DNA of 6,991 nucleotides from an uncultured Moraxella sp. (GCA_937975585.1 CALJUC010000269.1:1-6991); one strand, 5' to 3'; positions 1-6,064 are shown, counted from the stretch's first letter. Notes: a model not told the origin generated them from the letters alone. Made by a program: numbers and translations.

Positions 1-1481
1 GCGGTGAAGCGCAGCGGATACGCCTTGCTAGCCAAATCGGGGCGGGCTTGATGGGCGTGATGTATGTACTTGATGAGCCATCCATTGGCTTGCACCAGCG
101 CGACAATGACCGTTTGCTGCAAACGCTCACTCGCTTGCGCGACCTTGGCAACACCGTGATTGTGGTGGAACACGATGAAGATGCCATTCGCCTTGCCGAC
201 CATATCATTGACATTGGCGTGGGCGCTGGGGTGCATGGTGGTCATGTGATTGCTGAAGGCACCGCCAAAGAAATCGCCAACAACGCTGATTCATTGACAG
301 GGCAATATTTGTCAGGCAAAAAGAAAATCGAAGTACCAAAAGTACGTCATCAAGCCAAAACCGCCAATGATGATAAATACCAAAAAATGCAAGATTCGGC
401 AATTCCCCTGACCAAAAACCAAGCCAAAAAAGCCGAAGCCCAAAAGCAAGAAAAGCCAAAAAAAGAAAAAACTGCAGCAAAACCGCTGATGGTAACTTTG
501 ACAGGGGCAACGGGCAACAACCTAAAAAACGTTACTTTAAATCTGCCAATTGGTATTTTTACCGCCATTACAGGGGTGTCAGGCTCAGGCAAATCCACCT
601 TGATTAACCGCACCTTATTGCCATTGGCGACCACCCAGCTTAACAATGCCACCACACATGTGGCGGAAAGCTTTGACAGTATTACTGGACTTGAGCATTT
701 GGATAAAGTCGTGGATATCGACCAAAGCCCGATTGGTCGCACGCCTCGCTCGAACCCGGCAACTTATACCGGTGTATTTACCCCGATTCGTGAGTTGTTT
801 GCCGAAGTACCAGAGTCAAAAGCGCGTGGCTACCAAGCCGGGCGATTTAGCTTTAACGTCAAAGGTGGGCGCTGCGAAACTTGCCAAGGCGATGGTTTGA
901 TTAAGGTTGAGATGCACTTCCTACCGGACATGTATGTGCCATGTGATGTATGTCATGGCAAGCGCTATAACCGTGAAACCCTTGAAATTCATTATAAAGG
1001 CAAAACTATTTCGGATATTCTTGAAATGACCGTGGAAGATGCGGCCGAGTTCTTTTCAGCGATTCCATCAATTTCGCGTCGTTTACAGGCGCTGATTGAG
1101 GTGGGTTTGGGCTATATCCGTTTGGGTCAGTCAGCGACTACGCTTTCAGGGGGTGAAGCACAGCGGGTCAAACTTGCCAAAGAGTTATCAAAACGCGATA
1201 CCGGACAGACCTTGTATATCTTGGATGAGCCGACGACGGGGCTACATTTCCATGATATCGCCAAGCTATTAGACATTATCCATACCCTACGCGACCGTGG
1301 TAATACCGTGGTGGTGATTGAGCATAATTTGGATGTGATTAAAACCGCTGATTGGATTGTCGACTTAGGCCCTGAGGGTGGTTCGGGCGGTGGTGAAATC
1401 ATCGCTGAGGGTACGCCAGAGGAAGTGGCGGAAAATCCGAAATCGCATACTGGCAGATTCTTAAAGCCAATGTTAAATTAA
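1..1481 (+). CDS. uvrA: UvrA, excinuclease ABC subunit A (C-terminal part, 5' end outside window)
   Basis: UvrA is the DNA-damage sensor of nucleotide excision repair: a dimeric ABC-type ATPase that loads UvrB at lesions in the cytoplasm. The open frame enters at base 3, giving 492 visible residues, about half of a UvrA of roughly 940. It opens inside the first ABC signature (GEAQRIRLASQIGAG), followed by Walker B (YVLDEPSIGLH) and VIVVEHDEDAI. The second ATPase domain has Walker A GVSGSGKST at 573-599, the DIDQSPIGRTPRSNPATYTG block, a zinc module with paired CxxC at 873-884 and 942-953, signature LSGGEAQRVKLAKEL from 1143, Walker B LYILDEPTTGLH from 1212, and the terminal TADWIVDLGPEGG and FLKPML blocks. 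All core motifs are intact. Unlike E. coli UvrA, a Lys/Gln/Ala-rich stretch of about 52 codons (342-497) joins the two halves, where E. coli has about 12. The stop is TAA at 1479, followed by a terminator. Identification is certain. Confidence 0.98.
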   Translation, partial: GEAQRIRLASQIGAGLMGVMYVLDEPSIGLHQRDNDRLLQTLTRLRDLGNTVIVVEHDEDAIRLADHIIDIGVGAGVHGGHVIAEGTAKEIANNADSLTGQYLSGKKKIEVPKVRHQAKTANDDKYQKMQDSAIPLTKNQAKKAEAQKQEKPKKEKTAAKPLMVTLTGATGNNLKNVTLNLPIGIFTAITGVSGSGKSTLINRTLLPLATTQLNNATTHVAESFDSITGLEHLDKVVDIDQSPIGRTPRSNPATYTGVFTPIRELFAEVPESKARGYQAGRFSFNVKGGRCETCQGDGLIKVEMHFLPDMYVPCDVCHGKRYNRETLEIHYKGKTISDILEMTVEDAAEFFSAIPSISRRLQALIEVGLGYIRLGQSATTLSGGEAQRVKLAKELSKRDTGQTLYILDEPTTGLHFHDIAKLLDIIHTLRDRGNTVVVIEHNLDVIKTADWIVDLGPEGGSGGGEIIAEGTPEEVAENPKSHTGRFLKPMLN

Positions 1482-1490
1482 ATTATTTTA

Positions 1491-1521
1491 AATAGTCTTG
1501 CAATTACAAGGCTATTTTTTT
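1491..1521 (+). terminator. Intrinsic terminator of uvrA
   Basis: A 10-bp stem (AATAGTCTTG at 1491-1500 with CAAGGCTATT at 1507-1516, one G-U pair) closes a 6-nt loop and runs into seven T residues (1515-1521). It begins 10 nt after the uvrA stop codon, so it should end the uvrA transcript. It also separates uvrA from the next gene, whose start codon lies only 22 nt further on. Confidence 0.85.
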
Positions 1522-1543
1522 ACCTAATTTATTTGGAGTTTAT

Positions 1544-2662
1544 ATGTTTATTAAGTATTCTGGCTCAGATTTTCCGATTCTAATATCTAAAATTAATGAT
1601 TTGATAAGTACTAAAAGTGACGATTACAGTACGGCTAATTTGTCTGATGCATTACCGATGAAAGATTTATTATTAAATTTAAAAATAGTTGTAAATCTTT
1701 ATCAATCGGATGATTTAAAAATATTAGATAACTCAAACTTAGCTTTTCACGAGAGACTTTCTCAAGACTTGGATTATTCAATTAAAGACAAGATTGTAGC
1801 TTTTTTTAATTCTAATGATATTAGAACAACTGATGATGACACTATCCAAGCTCTTAATCTAATGTTTTTTGCGGATTTTTATGAATATACGTTGTTTCAT
1901 AGCAACCCAATACGTATGCATGATTTTAATAGTTTTGTAAGAACCGTAATACAAAATTTTCAGTTTTTTACTAGCGATAATTTTATTTGTCTTACACGTT
2001 TGTTATCAATTATTCCAAGTTTAGGATTCAAAAAGATAATTGCTTCTGAAGACTTCAAAAAAATTGAAATTTTGAGTGATAAAGAAACTATAATTTCAAA
2101 ATCTTTGGAAGAAACCAAAGAATTAGAATTGGATGTTAATAAACTTAAAGAAAGATTAGAAAATTATCGTCACGAATTTAATTTTGTTGGTTTATCCAAA
2201 GGTTTTACAAATATCAGAGATAAAAAGGATAAGGAGCTTTTCAGACAAAATATATTTTACTATTTCATTATGTGTGCAATTTTATTTTTCTCTGGAGCAA
2301 AATTATATTGGTTTTCAAATAATTATCAGACTTTGCAATTGACTAATTTGATAGGATTATCGATTGCATCCATTATTGTACTTTTTGTTTTATTATATTT
2401 TTTTCGCATCTCACTTTTCAACATTCGTGCCTTAAAATCTCAACTTCTACAAATTGATTTAAGATTATCTTTGTGTGAGTTTATTTCAAACTATACTGAA
2501 GAAACTGCAAAGATGCGTGGAAACGCAAAAGAAAGCTTCGATAAATTTGAAAATGTCATTTTTGCACCAATTGTAGCGACTGATGACAAAATTCCCACTA
2601 CATTTGAAGGTATAGAGCAATTAAGTGGATTGATAGGGTTAATTAATAAAAAAACGCCATAG
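1544..2662 (+). CDS. Unrecognised AT-rich protein with coiled coil and two membrane segments (372 aa)
   Basis: I do not recognise this family. The ATG follows a GGAG Shine-Dalgarno at 1535-1538 with a 5-nt gap, so the start is well supported. Residues 1-175 look globular and mostly helical, rich in Leu, Ile, Phe and Asp. Residues about 178-212 are charged and heptad-like, probably a coiled coil. A block NFVGLSKGF (213-221) follows. Two hydrophobic segments lie at about 236-256 and 266-288, separated by a short polar loop, which suggests a hairpin in the inner membrane. A C-terminal tail of about 80 residues carries FENVIFAPI and DKIPTTFEGIEQL. There is no signal peptide. Base composition differs sharply from uvrA: two sample 60-nt lines count 16 G+C each, against 31 in a uvrA line. 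No partner gene is adjacent and no convincing promoter is seen between the uvrA terminator and the ATG. The composition suggests horizontal acquisition; function is unknown. A membrane effector role is only a guess from architecture. Confidence 0.85.
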   Translation: MFIKYSGSDFPILISKINDLISTKSDDYSTANLSDALPMKDLLLNLKIVVNLYQSDDLKILDNSNLAFHERLSQDLDYSIKDKIVAFFNSNDIRTTDDDTIQALNLMFFADFYEYTLFHSNPIRMHDFNSFVRTVIQNFQFFTSDNFICLTRLLSIIPSLGFKKIIASEDFKKIEILSDKETIISKSLEETKELELDVNKLKERLENYRHEFNFVGLSKGFTNIRDKKDKELFRQNIFYYFIMCAILFFSGAKLYWFSNNYQTLQLTNLIGLSIASIIVLFVLLYFFRISLFNIRALKSQLLQIDLRLSLCEFISNYTEETAKMRGNAKESFDKFENVIFAPIVATDDKIPTTFEGIEQLSGLIGLINKKTP

Positions 2663-2676
2663 AATCATGGCGTTTT
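2648..2676. terminator. Shared terminator between convergent genes
   Basis: A perfect 10-bp stem, AAAACGCCAT (2651-2660) with ATGGCGTTTT (2667-2676), closes a 6-nt loop. Read on the minus strand, it is followed by an uninterrupted run of seven T (from A at 2648-2654), making it a strong terminator for the ydhR-like gene. On the plus strand only four T follow, so it is weaker there. The left arm overlaps the last codons and the TAG stop (2660-2662) of the AT-rich plus-strand gene. Confidence 0.88.
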
Positions 2677-2692
2677 CTTACTACCCGATAGA

Positions 2693-2998
2693 TTAACCCA
2701 CTCGAAACTGGTTAATTTCGCTTAGTTGCTCATTCACATTCATGATTTCATATTTGAAATTTGAGGCCATACCATATTCAGTTAAGCGTTTCATATGCAT
2801 ATGCGCATAACACTCGGCATGTTCACGGTTATCAAACGCATAAATACCGCCTGCAATACCTTTTTCTTGGTTTTCTGTCCAAATCTTCCACATAAACCCT
2901 GGTTCATTATTGATAGACTCCGCAAGCTCTCTTGCTTCATGGAGCATCTGCTCGCCATAACCACCAGTATAATCAAAATGAATTTGTAAAATTACCAT
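2693..2998 (-). CDS. ydhR: YdhR-family putative monooxygenase (101 aa)
   Basis: The protein matches E. coli YdhR along its length and has the same length (101 residues), based on recalled sequence: LQIHF (4-8), AESINNEPGFMWKIWTEN (26-43), GGIYAF (50-55), and a C-terminal VNEQLSEINQ (88-97). The family has a ferredoxin-like dimeric fold related to the antibiotic-biosynthesis monooxygenases (ABM). It is annotated as a putative monooxygenase, but I know of no established substrate. The frame is open nine codons further upstream (to 3025), but ATG 2998 is chosen because AGGAG sits 7 nt before it, the protein then begins exactly like YdhR, and the upstream codons (MSLLTRRNR) have no counterpart. 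The protein is probably cytosolic, with no signal peptide or membrane segment. It is a single-gene unit: convergent with the AT-rich gene through a shared terminator, and divergent from the gene at 3193. Family assignment is firm; the biochemical role is not. Confidence 0.88.
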   Translation of the reverse strand: MVILQIHFDYTGGYGEQMLHEARELAESINNEPGFMWKIWTENQEKGIAGGIYAFDNREHAECYAHMHMKRLTEYGMASNFKYEIMNVNEQLSEINQFRVG

Positions 2999-3005
2999 TC
3001 TATTT

Positions 3006-3010
3006 CTCCT
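3006..3010 (-). promoter_or_regulatory. Ribosome binding site setting the start of the YdhR-like gene
   Basis: CTCCT on the plus strand reads AGGAG on the minus strand, 7 nt before ATG 2998. It favours the 101-residue product over the longer frame beginning at 3025, whose start codon lies upstream of this site. Confidence 0.8.
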
Positions 3011-3137
3011 AGTCAATAAAGACACCTATTCGGCCTCTTTTTACTCATTAGCACTTAAAAAACTACATTACCACAACCTTATTTTGCTTTGTAATTAATT
3101 ATGCTAGGCTCAGTAAAAACAACAATAACGATCATCT

Positions 3138-3155
3138 ATGAAAAAAAAATTCTAA
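3138..3155 (+). other. A9 tract after an out-of-frame ATG: probable frameshift point
   Basis: ATG at 3138 is followed by nine A (3141-3149) and, in its own frame, stops at TAA 3153 after five codons (MKKKF). With one A fewer (or two more), it would read MKKNSNPALPTNPTPITP and run directly into the downstream 211-codon frame, which has no stop back to 3142. This could be a sequencing or assembly length error, a phase-variable homopolymer, RNA-polymerase slippage, or a real inactivating mutation. The sequence alone cannot separate these. Confidence 0.6.
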
Positions 3156-3192
3156 CCCTGCGCTGCCAACTAACCCAACACCAATTACACCT

Positions 3193-3828
3193 GTGTTAAA
3201 GCGCTATATGAATACCTATCTCAATCGCGTTAATCAATTATTAGGCATTGAGTCAGAACAAACCCCGGTTGCCCAGTCAGACGGCCAAGGTCAGGCAAAT
3301 TTGGTAAATTCACCCACCTTATCCAATACGCCTACTGCGCGGGTTCCTAAACAACTAATAGGTATTCATGAGCCGATTCCCGAAGCATTGGTATTTACTG
3401 ATTTGCAGCATTTATTTAATGCGTCAAGTCGGCTGACCGATGACCCGCGCAAACCCCTGATTTGGTATTATTATCAGTCCTTGGATGAGTTGGTAAAAAG
3501 TATTGAAAATTTGGTTCGTGAAACGGAAACCTACCGATGGGAAGACTTGGAAATTTTATGCGTGACGTATTTAAGCGATATCAAATCGTTTGATTCGAGT
3601 AGTTATATTTTGGCAGAACCGGATTTTGAAAAGCAGTTAGCCGATATCCAAGCCCAACGACAGCATGACATGATGTTGATTGGTGAGTTTCCAAGTGATA
3701 GCAAGGTCGAATTGGCAACGGATAATAGTTTGAACCCTTATATCGTATTATTCATGGGCATTCAGACGACTATTGAATTTATTAAAAACTTTCAATTACG
3801 TTATCAGCAAATTATGCAAACAATTTAA
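3193..3828 (+). CDS. Unrecognised, probably cytosolic helical protein (211 aa; true start uncertain)
   Basis: I do not recognise this family. The frame runs from GTG 3193 (alternative ATG at 3208) to TAA 3828, but neither start has a visible Shine-Dalgarno. The more natural start may be ATG 3138, with an added N-terminus of about 18 Pro/Thr/Asn-rich residues, put out of frame by an A9 tract (see that entry); ATG 3138 also lacks a clear Shine-Dalgarno. Residues 1-18 are amphipathic, 20-50 are low-complexity (Gln, Ser, Thr, Pro, Asn) and probably disordered, and about 55-211 look like an alpha-helical domain with DPRKPLIWYYYQSLDEL (84-100), ETYRWEDLEILCVTYLSDI (112-130) and a hydrophobic C-terminal helix NPYIVLFMGIQTTIEFI (181-197), too polar around it for a confident membrane call. 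Codon use resembles the core genes rather than the AT-rich gene at 1544. The gene is divergent from the YdhR-like gene and convergent with aceA. It may be a lineage-restricted Moraxellaceae protein; function is unknown. Confidence 0.7.
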   Translation: MLKRYMNTYLNRVNQLLGIESEQTPVAQSDGQGQANLVNSPTLSNTPTARVPKQLIGIHEPIPEALVFTDLQHLFNASSRLTDDPRKPLIWYYYQSLDELVKSIENLVRETETYRWEDLEILCVTYLSDIKSFDSSSYILAEPDFEKQLADIQAQRQHDMMLIGEFPSDSKVELATDNSLNPYIVLFMGIQTTIEFIKNFQLRYQQIMQTI

Positions 3829-3853
3829 TTTTTCTTTGAAATATTTTAGACAT

Positions 3854-3887
3854 AAAAAACACCCCATCTTGTGATAAGGTGTTCTTT
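3854..3887. terminator. Terminator-like hairpin between convergent genes
   Basis: AACACC (3858-3863) pairs with GGTGTT (3878-3883). An inner ATC/GAT pair (3866-3868 with 3873-3875) is separated from it by a CC/AA internal loop, with TTGT at the apex. A-rich sequence on the left (six A, 3854-3859, the last two in the stem) supplies U residues for the minus strand, and TTCTTT follows on the plus strand. It lies 49-82 nt after the aceA stop and just after the 211-aa gene, so it could end both transcripts. Confidence 0.65.
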
Positions 3888-3935
3888 ATACTACTTTGGG
3901 TTGAACCAATTGTTCAGTTCAAATTCTACAATGAA

Positions 3936-5525
3936 TTAGTGACCGAATTGGTTAGCGGTGTTTTTAGCGCCGCCTGCTTTCAATGCGTTCTCACCAGAGA
4001 AAATTTCTTTGTGGTCGTCACCGATGTCAGAACCAGCCATTGCTTGGTGTTTAACAGCTGCTACGCCTTCACGTAGTTCTTTACGTTGAACTTCTTCAAC
4101 ATAAGCCAACATACCTTTATCACCGAAGTAACCTTTTGCTAGCAAGTGAGTAGACAATGCTGCAGTGTGGAAGGTTGGTAGGGTGATCAAGTGGTGGAAT
4201 ACACACGCTTCACGTGATGCGTCAGCTTGGAATGTACGTGCCAAGTCATCAGCCGCAGTATTCAATTCTGAGTTGTCGTATTCAGCAGACATCAAATTCG
4301 CTTTGTCGTATGCAGAAGTGTCTTTACCTTCTTTTTCCCATTTCGCGATAACTTGTTTACGGAAGTTTAGCGTCCAGTTGAATGATGGGCTGTTGTTGTA
4401 TACAAGTTTAGCGTTTGGTACTTGAGCAACGATACGGTCAGTCATTGATTTGATGTGTGCTACGTCTGGCGTTGGTGTTTCGATCCATAGTAAGTCTGCA
4501 CCGTTTTGTAGTGAGGTGACACAGTCAAGTACAACGCGGTCGATGTTCGTACCTTCACGGAATGAGTACAAGCCGTTTGGCATACGTACTGGACGTACTA
4601 GTTTACCATCACGTTTTAGCAATACGTCGTATTCGTTTGCATTTTCTAACGTTACTTCTTCAACGTCTAGGAAGTCTAGGTATTGTGATGCCAAGTCGCC
4701 TGGTTCGTTTGAAACTGGCAGTTTTTGCGTTAATGAAGCACCTTCAGAGTCAGTACGTGCAACGATTACACCGTCGTCAACGCCAAGCTCTAAGAACGCG
4801 TAACGGATAGCGTTGATTTTAGCGATGAAGTCTTCGTGTGGAACTGTTACTTTACCGTCTTGGTGACCACATTGTTTAGCGTCAGATACTTGGTTTTCAA
4901 CTTGGATTGCACAAGCACCGGCTTGGATCATTTGTTTGGTCAACAAGTAAGTGGCTTCTTCGTTACCAAAACCTGCGTCGATGTCAGCGATGATTGGAAC
5001 GATATGAGTTTCGAAGTTGTTGATTTTGTCCAAGATAGCTTTGGTGTCTTGACCCGCTTCTTGGGCAGCGTTCAATTCACGGAAGTAATCGTTCAATACT
5101 TTTTCGTCAGCTTGACGTAAGAAAGTATAGATTTCTTCGATTAGTTTTGGCACAGCGGTTTTTTCGTGCATTGATTGGTCAGGTAGTGGACCAAACTCTG
5201 AGCGAAGTGCCGCAACCATCCAACCTGATAGGTAGATATATTTACGTTCAGTTGAACCAGTGTATTTTTTTACCGCGTACATGGTTTGTTGACCGATAAA
5301 GCCATGCCATGCACCAAGAGATTGGGTGTATTTTGACTTGTCAGCGTCATAAGCTGCCATGTCGCGACGCATGATACCAGCGGTGTATTTAGCGATGTCT
5401 AAGCCAGTTTGGAACGTGTTTTGTACGACTAAACGTGCTGCATCGTTTTCGCTGATATTTTGCCAGTTACCATATTTTTCTTTTAATGCTTTGATATGGT
5501 CGATGGCTGAAACGTAAGTGGTCAT
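3936..5525 (-). CDS. aceA: Isocitrate lyase (529 aa)
   Basis: Isocitrate lyase cleaves isocitrate to glyoxylate and succinate, the first step of the glyoxylate shunt, letting cells grow on acetate or fatty acids. It is a cytosolic Mg2+-dependent tetramer in the isocitrate lyase/PEP mutase superfamily. Visible motifs are SGWMVA (100-105), the metal-binding loop DIDAGFG (181-187), the catalytic KQCGH (217-221, Cys219), ARTD (256-259), WIETPTP (347-353) and substrate-binding NNSPSFNW (377-384). The Gln in KQCGH, the extended segment around 260-330 and the 529-residue length match the long Pseudomonas/Acinetobacter subfamily rather than the E. coli enzyme (about 434 residues, KKCGH). Methylisocitrate lyase usually reads KRCGH and is far shorter, so it is excluded. 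ATG 5525 has AGGAG (5532-5536) 6 nt before it. No malate synthase or isocitrate dehydrogenase kinase gene lies beside it here, so it appears monocistronic. The upstream divergent LysR gene is a candidate regulator. Confidence 0.98.
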   Translation of the reverse strand: MTTYVSAIDHIKALKEKYGNWQNISENDAARLVVQNTFQTGLDIAKYTAGIMRRDMAAYDADKSKYTQSLGAWHGFIGQQTMYAVKKYTGSTERKYIYLSGWMVAALRSEFGPLPDQSMHEKTAVPKLIEEIYTFLRQADEKVLNDYFRELNAAQEAGQDTKAILDKINNFETHIVPIIADIDAGFGNEEATYLLTKQMIQAGACAIQVENQVSDAKQCGHQDGKVTVPHEDFIAKINAIRYAFLELGVDDGVIVARTDSEGASLTQKLPVSNEPGDLASQYLDFLDVEEVTLENANEYDVLLKRDGKLVRPVRMPNGLYSFREGTNIDRVVLDCVTSLQNGADLLWIETPTPDVAHIKSMTDRIVAQVPNAKLVYNNSPSFNWTLNFRKQVIAKWEKEGKDTSAYDKANLMSAEYDNSELNTAADDLARTFQADASREACVFHHLITLPTFHTAALSTHLLAKGYFGDKGMLAYVEEVQRKELREGVAAVKHQAMAGSDIGDDHKEIFSGENALKAGGAKNTANQFGH

Positions 5526-5616
5526 AGCAGTCTCCTGTTTGCGCTAGTCTTAAGTTCTTCGATTTTGGTTAAGAATGGGCATTTCTTTGGTAAAACAGGC
5601 AAAAATTTAACATATT

Positions 5617-5645
5617 TTTATCCGTGATGGTAAATATTTTGCTAA
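5617..5645 (-). promoter_or_regulatory. Candidate sigma-70 promoter of aceA
   Basis: On the minus strand, TTAGCA (5645-5640) lies 17 bp before GATAAA (5622-5617), each matching four of six consensus bases. It would start transcription near 5610 and leave a leader of about 85 nt before the aceA ATG. AT-rich DNA yields such matches by chance, so this is only a candidate. Confidence 0.3.
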
Positions 5646-5680
5646 AATTGCACTGTATAACGGTTTTGCTCATTCTGTGA

Positions 5681-5695
5681 TATAGGTTGACTATA
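5681..5695. promoter_or_regulatory. Dyad TATAG-N5-CTATA, copy 1
   Basis: TATAG (5681-5685) and CTATA (5691-5695) are exact reverse complements around GTTGA. The centre (5688) is about 78 bp upstream of the candidate aceA transcription start, a position where LysR-type recognition sites often lie. The spacing differs from the classic T-N11-A box, so binding by the neighbouring regulator is a hypothesis. Confidence 0.4.
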
Positions 5696-5731
5696 AGTTT
5701 CGAGGCAGATGTATCATTAGTGACTTCATTC

Positions 5732-5741
5732 ATTAGCTAAT
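5732..5741. repeat. Palindrome ATTAGCTAAT (TTAGCTAA copy 1)
   Basis: This is a perfect 10-bp palindrome. Its core TTAGCTAA recurs at 5755-5762 and 5865-5872, with a one-base variant (TTAGCCAA) at 5791-5798. Copies 1 and 2 have centres 22 bp apart, close to two helical turns, so they would face the same side of the DNA. Confidence 0.5.
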
Positions 5742-5753
5742 TGGGATATATTG

Positions 5754-5763
5754 TTTAGCTAAT
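5754..5763. repeat. TTTAGCTAAT element (TTAGCTAA copy 2)
   Basis: This contains the 8-bp palindrome TTAGCTAA at 5755-5762. The 10-mer is identical to that of copy 3 and differs from copy 1 in one base. Confidence 0.5.
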
Positions 5764-5832
5764 CGTAATCAATCAATGATGGTTTATCATTTAGCCAAGT
5801 GACTGTAAAAAACTTCCTTTACAATCTATTTG

Positions 5833-5849
5833 GTATAGACTCACTATAC
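5833..5849. promoter_or_regulatory. Dyad GTATAG-N5-CTATAC (TATAG-N5-CTATA, copy 2)
   Basis: Six-base arms (5833-5838 and 5844-5849) are exact reverse complements around ACTCA. The inner arms and the 5-bp gap are identical to copy 1 at 5681-5695, while the spacer differs, as expected for a dimer-binding site. The two centres are 153 bp apart. Confidence 0.4.
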
Positions 5850-5863
5850 TGCTTAACTTATAA

Positions 5864-5873
5864 TTTAGCTAAT
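5864..5873. repeat. TTTAGCTAAT element (TTAGCTAA copy 3)
   Basis: This is an exact copy of the 10-mer at 5754-5763. The centres of copies 2 and 3 are 110 bp apart, a spacing that could allow looping between sites. Confidence 0.45.
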
Positions 5874-5912
5874 TTATGAAAATTATCTTTGGTATTTATC
5901 ATTAATATAGTA

Positions 5913-5926
5913 CATTAATATTAATG
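5913..5926. repeat. 14-bp perfect palindrome CATTAATATTAATG
   Basis: The sequence is its own reverse complement over all 14 bases. It sits in very AT-rich DNA about 145 bp before the LysR start codon and overlaps the second TGACTT repeat. It may be an operator, or simply a product of low-complexity AT sequence. Confidence 0.4.
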
Positions 5927-6057
5927 ACTTAATGATGACAAATTGAATTAAGCGACCATTTTTTTAGTGTTTTTTGTAACCATATTGGTGACTTGATTAT
6001 CTTATGGGCGGGTAATCTTTTGTATTGGGTAGTTTATATAAGATAAATTGCCAAATT

Positions 6058-6064
6058 AGGAAAA
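6058..6064 (+). promoter_or_regulatory. Ribosome binding site of the LysR gene
   Basis: AGGAAAA begins at 6058, and its AGGA core lies 8 nt before ATG 6070. This supports that start, which also places the LysR helix-turn-helix at its normal distance from the N-terminus. Confidence 0.7.

Noticed and set aside
205..742. Minus-strand open frames opposite uvrA (101 and 130 codons).
   Set aside because: They overlap conserved UvrA coding sequence, have low-complexity compositions mirroring the Lys-rich linker, and match no family.
2999..3025. Nine-codon N-terminal extension of the YdhR-like protein.
   Set aside because: The Shine-Dalgarno lies inside this extension, just before ATG 2998, and the shorter form matches the length of E. 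coli YdhR.
3100..3105. TATGCT as a -10 box for the 211-aa gene.
   Set aside because: No acceptable -35 box at 16-18 bp spacing; too weak to annotate.
3879..4076. Plus-strand open frame of 65 codons overlapping the 3' end of aceA.
   Set aside because: Starts within the terminator hairpin and runs antisense through aceA; no support as a gene.
4165..5120. Plus-strand open frames of 82-117 codons opposite aceA.
   Set aside because: They are antisense shadows of a strongly conserved enzyme gene, with atypical residue composition and no ribosome binding sites.
5548..5574. Inverted repeat TCTTAA ... TTAAGA in the aceA leader.
   Set aside because: Six AT-rich base pairs around a 15-nt loop form a weak hairpin, with nothing to suggest a riboswitch or attenuator.
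5832..5849. Resemblance to the phage T7 promoter: GACTCACTATA is present.
   Set aside because: Only the 11-base core matches; the bases upstream and the initiating G are wrong, and the match is explained by the GTATAG-N5-CTATAC dyad. No T7-like polymerase gene is visible.
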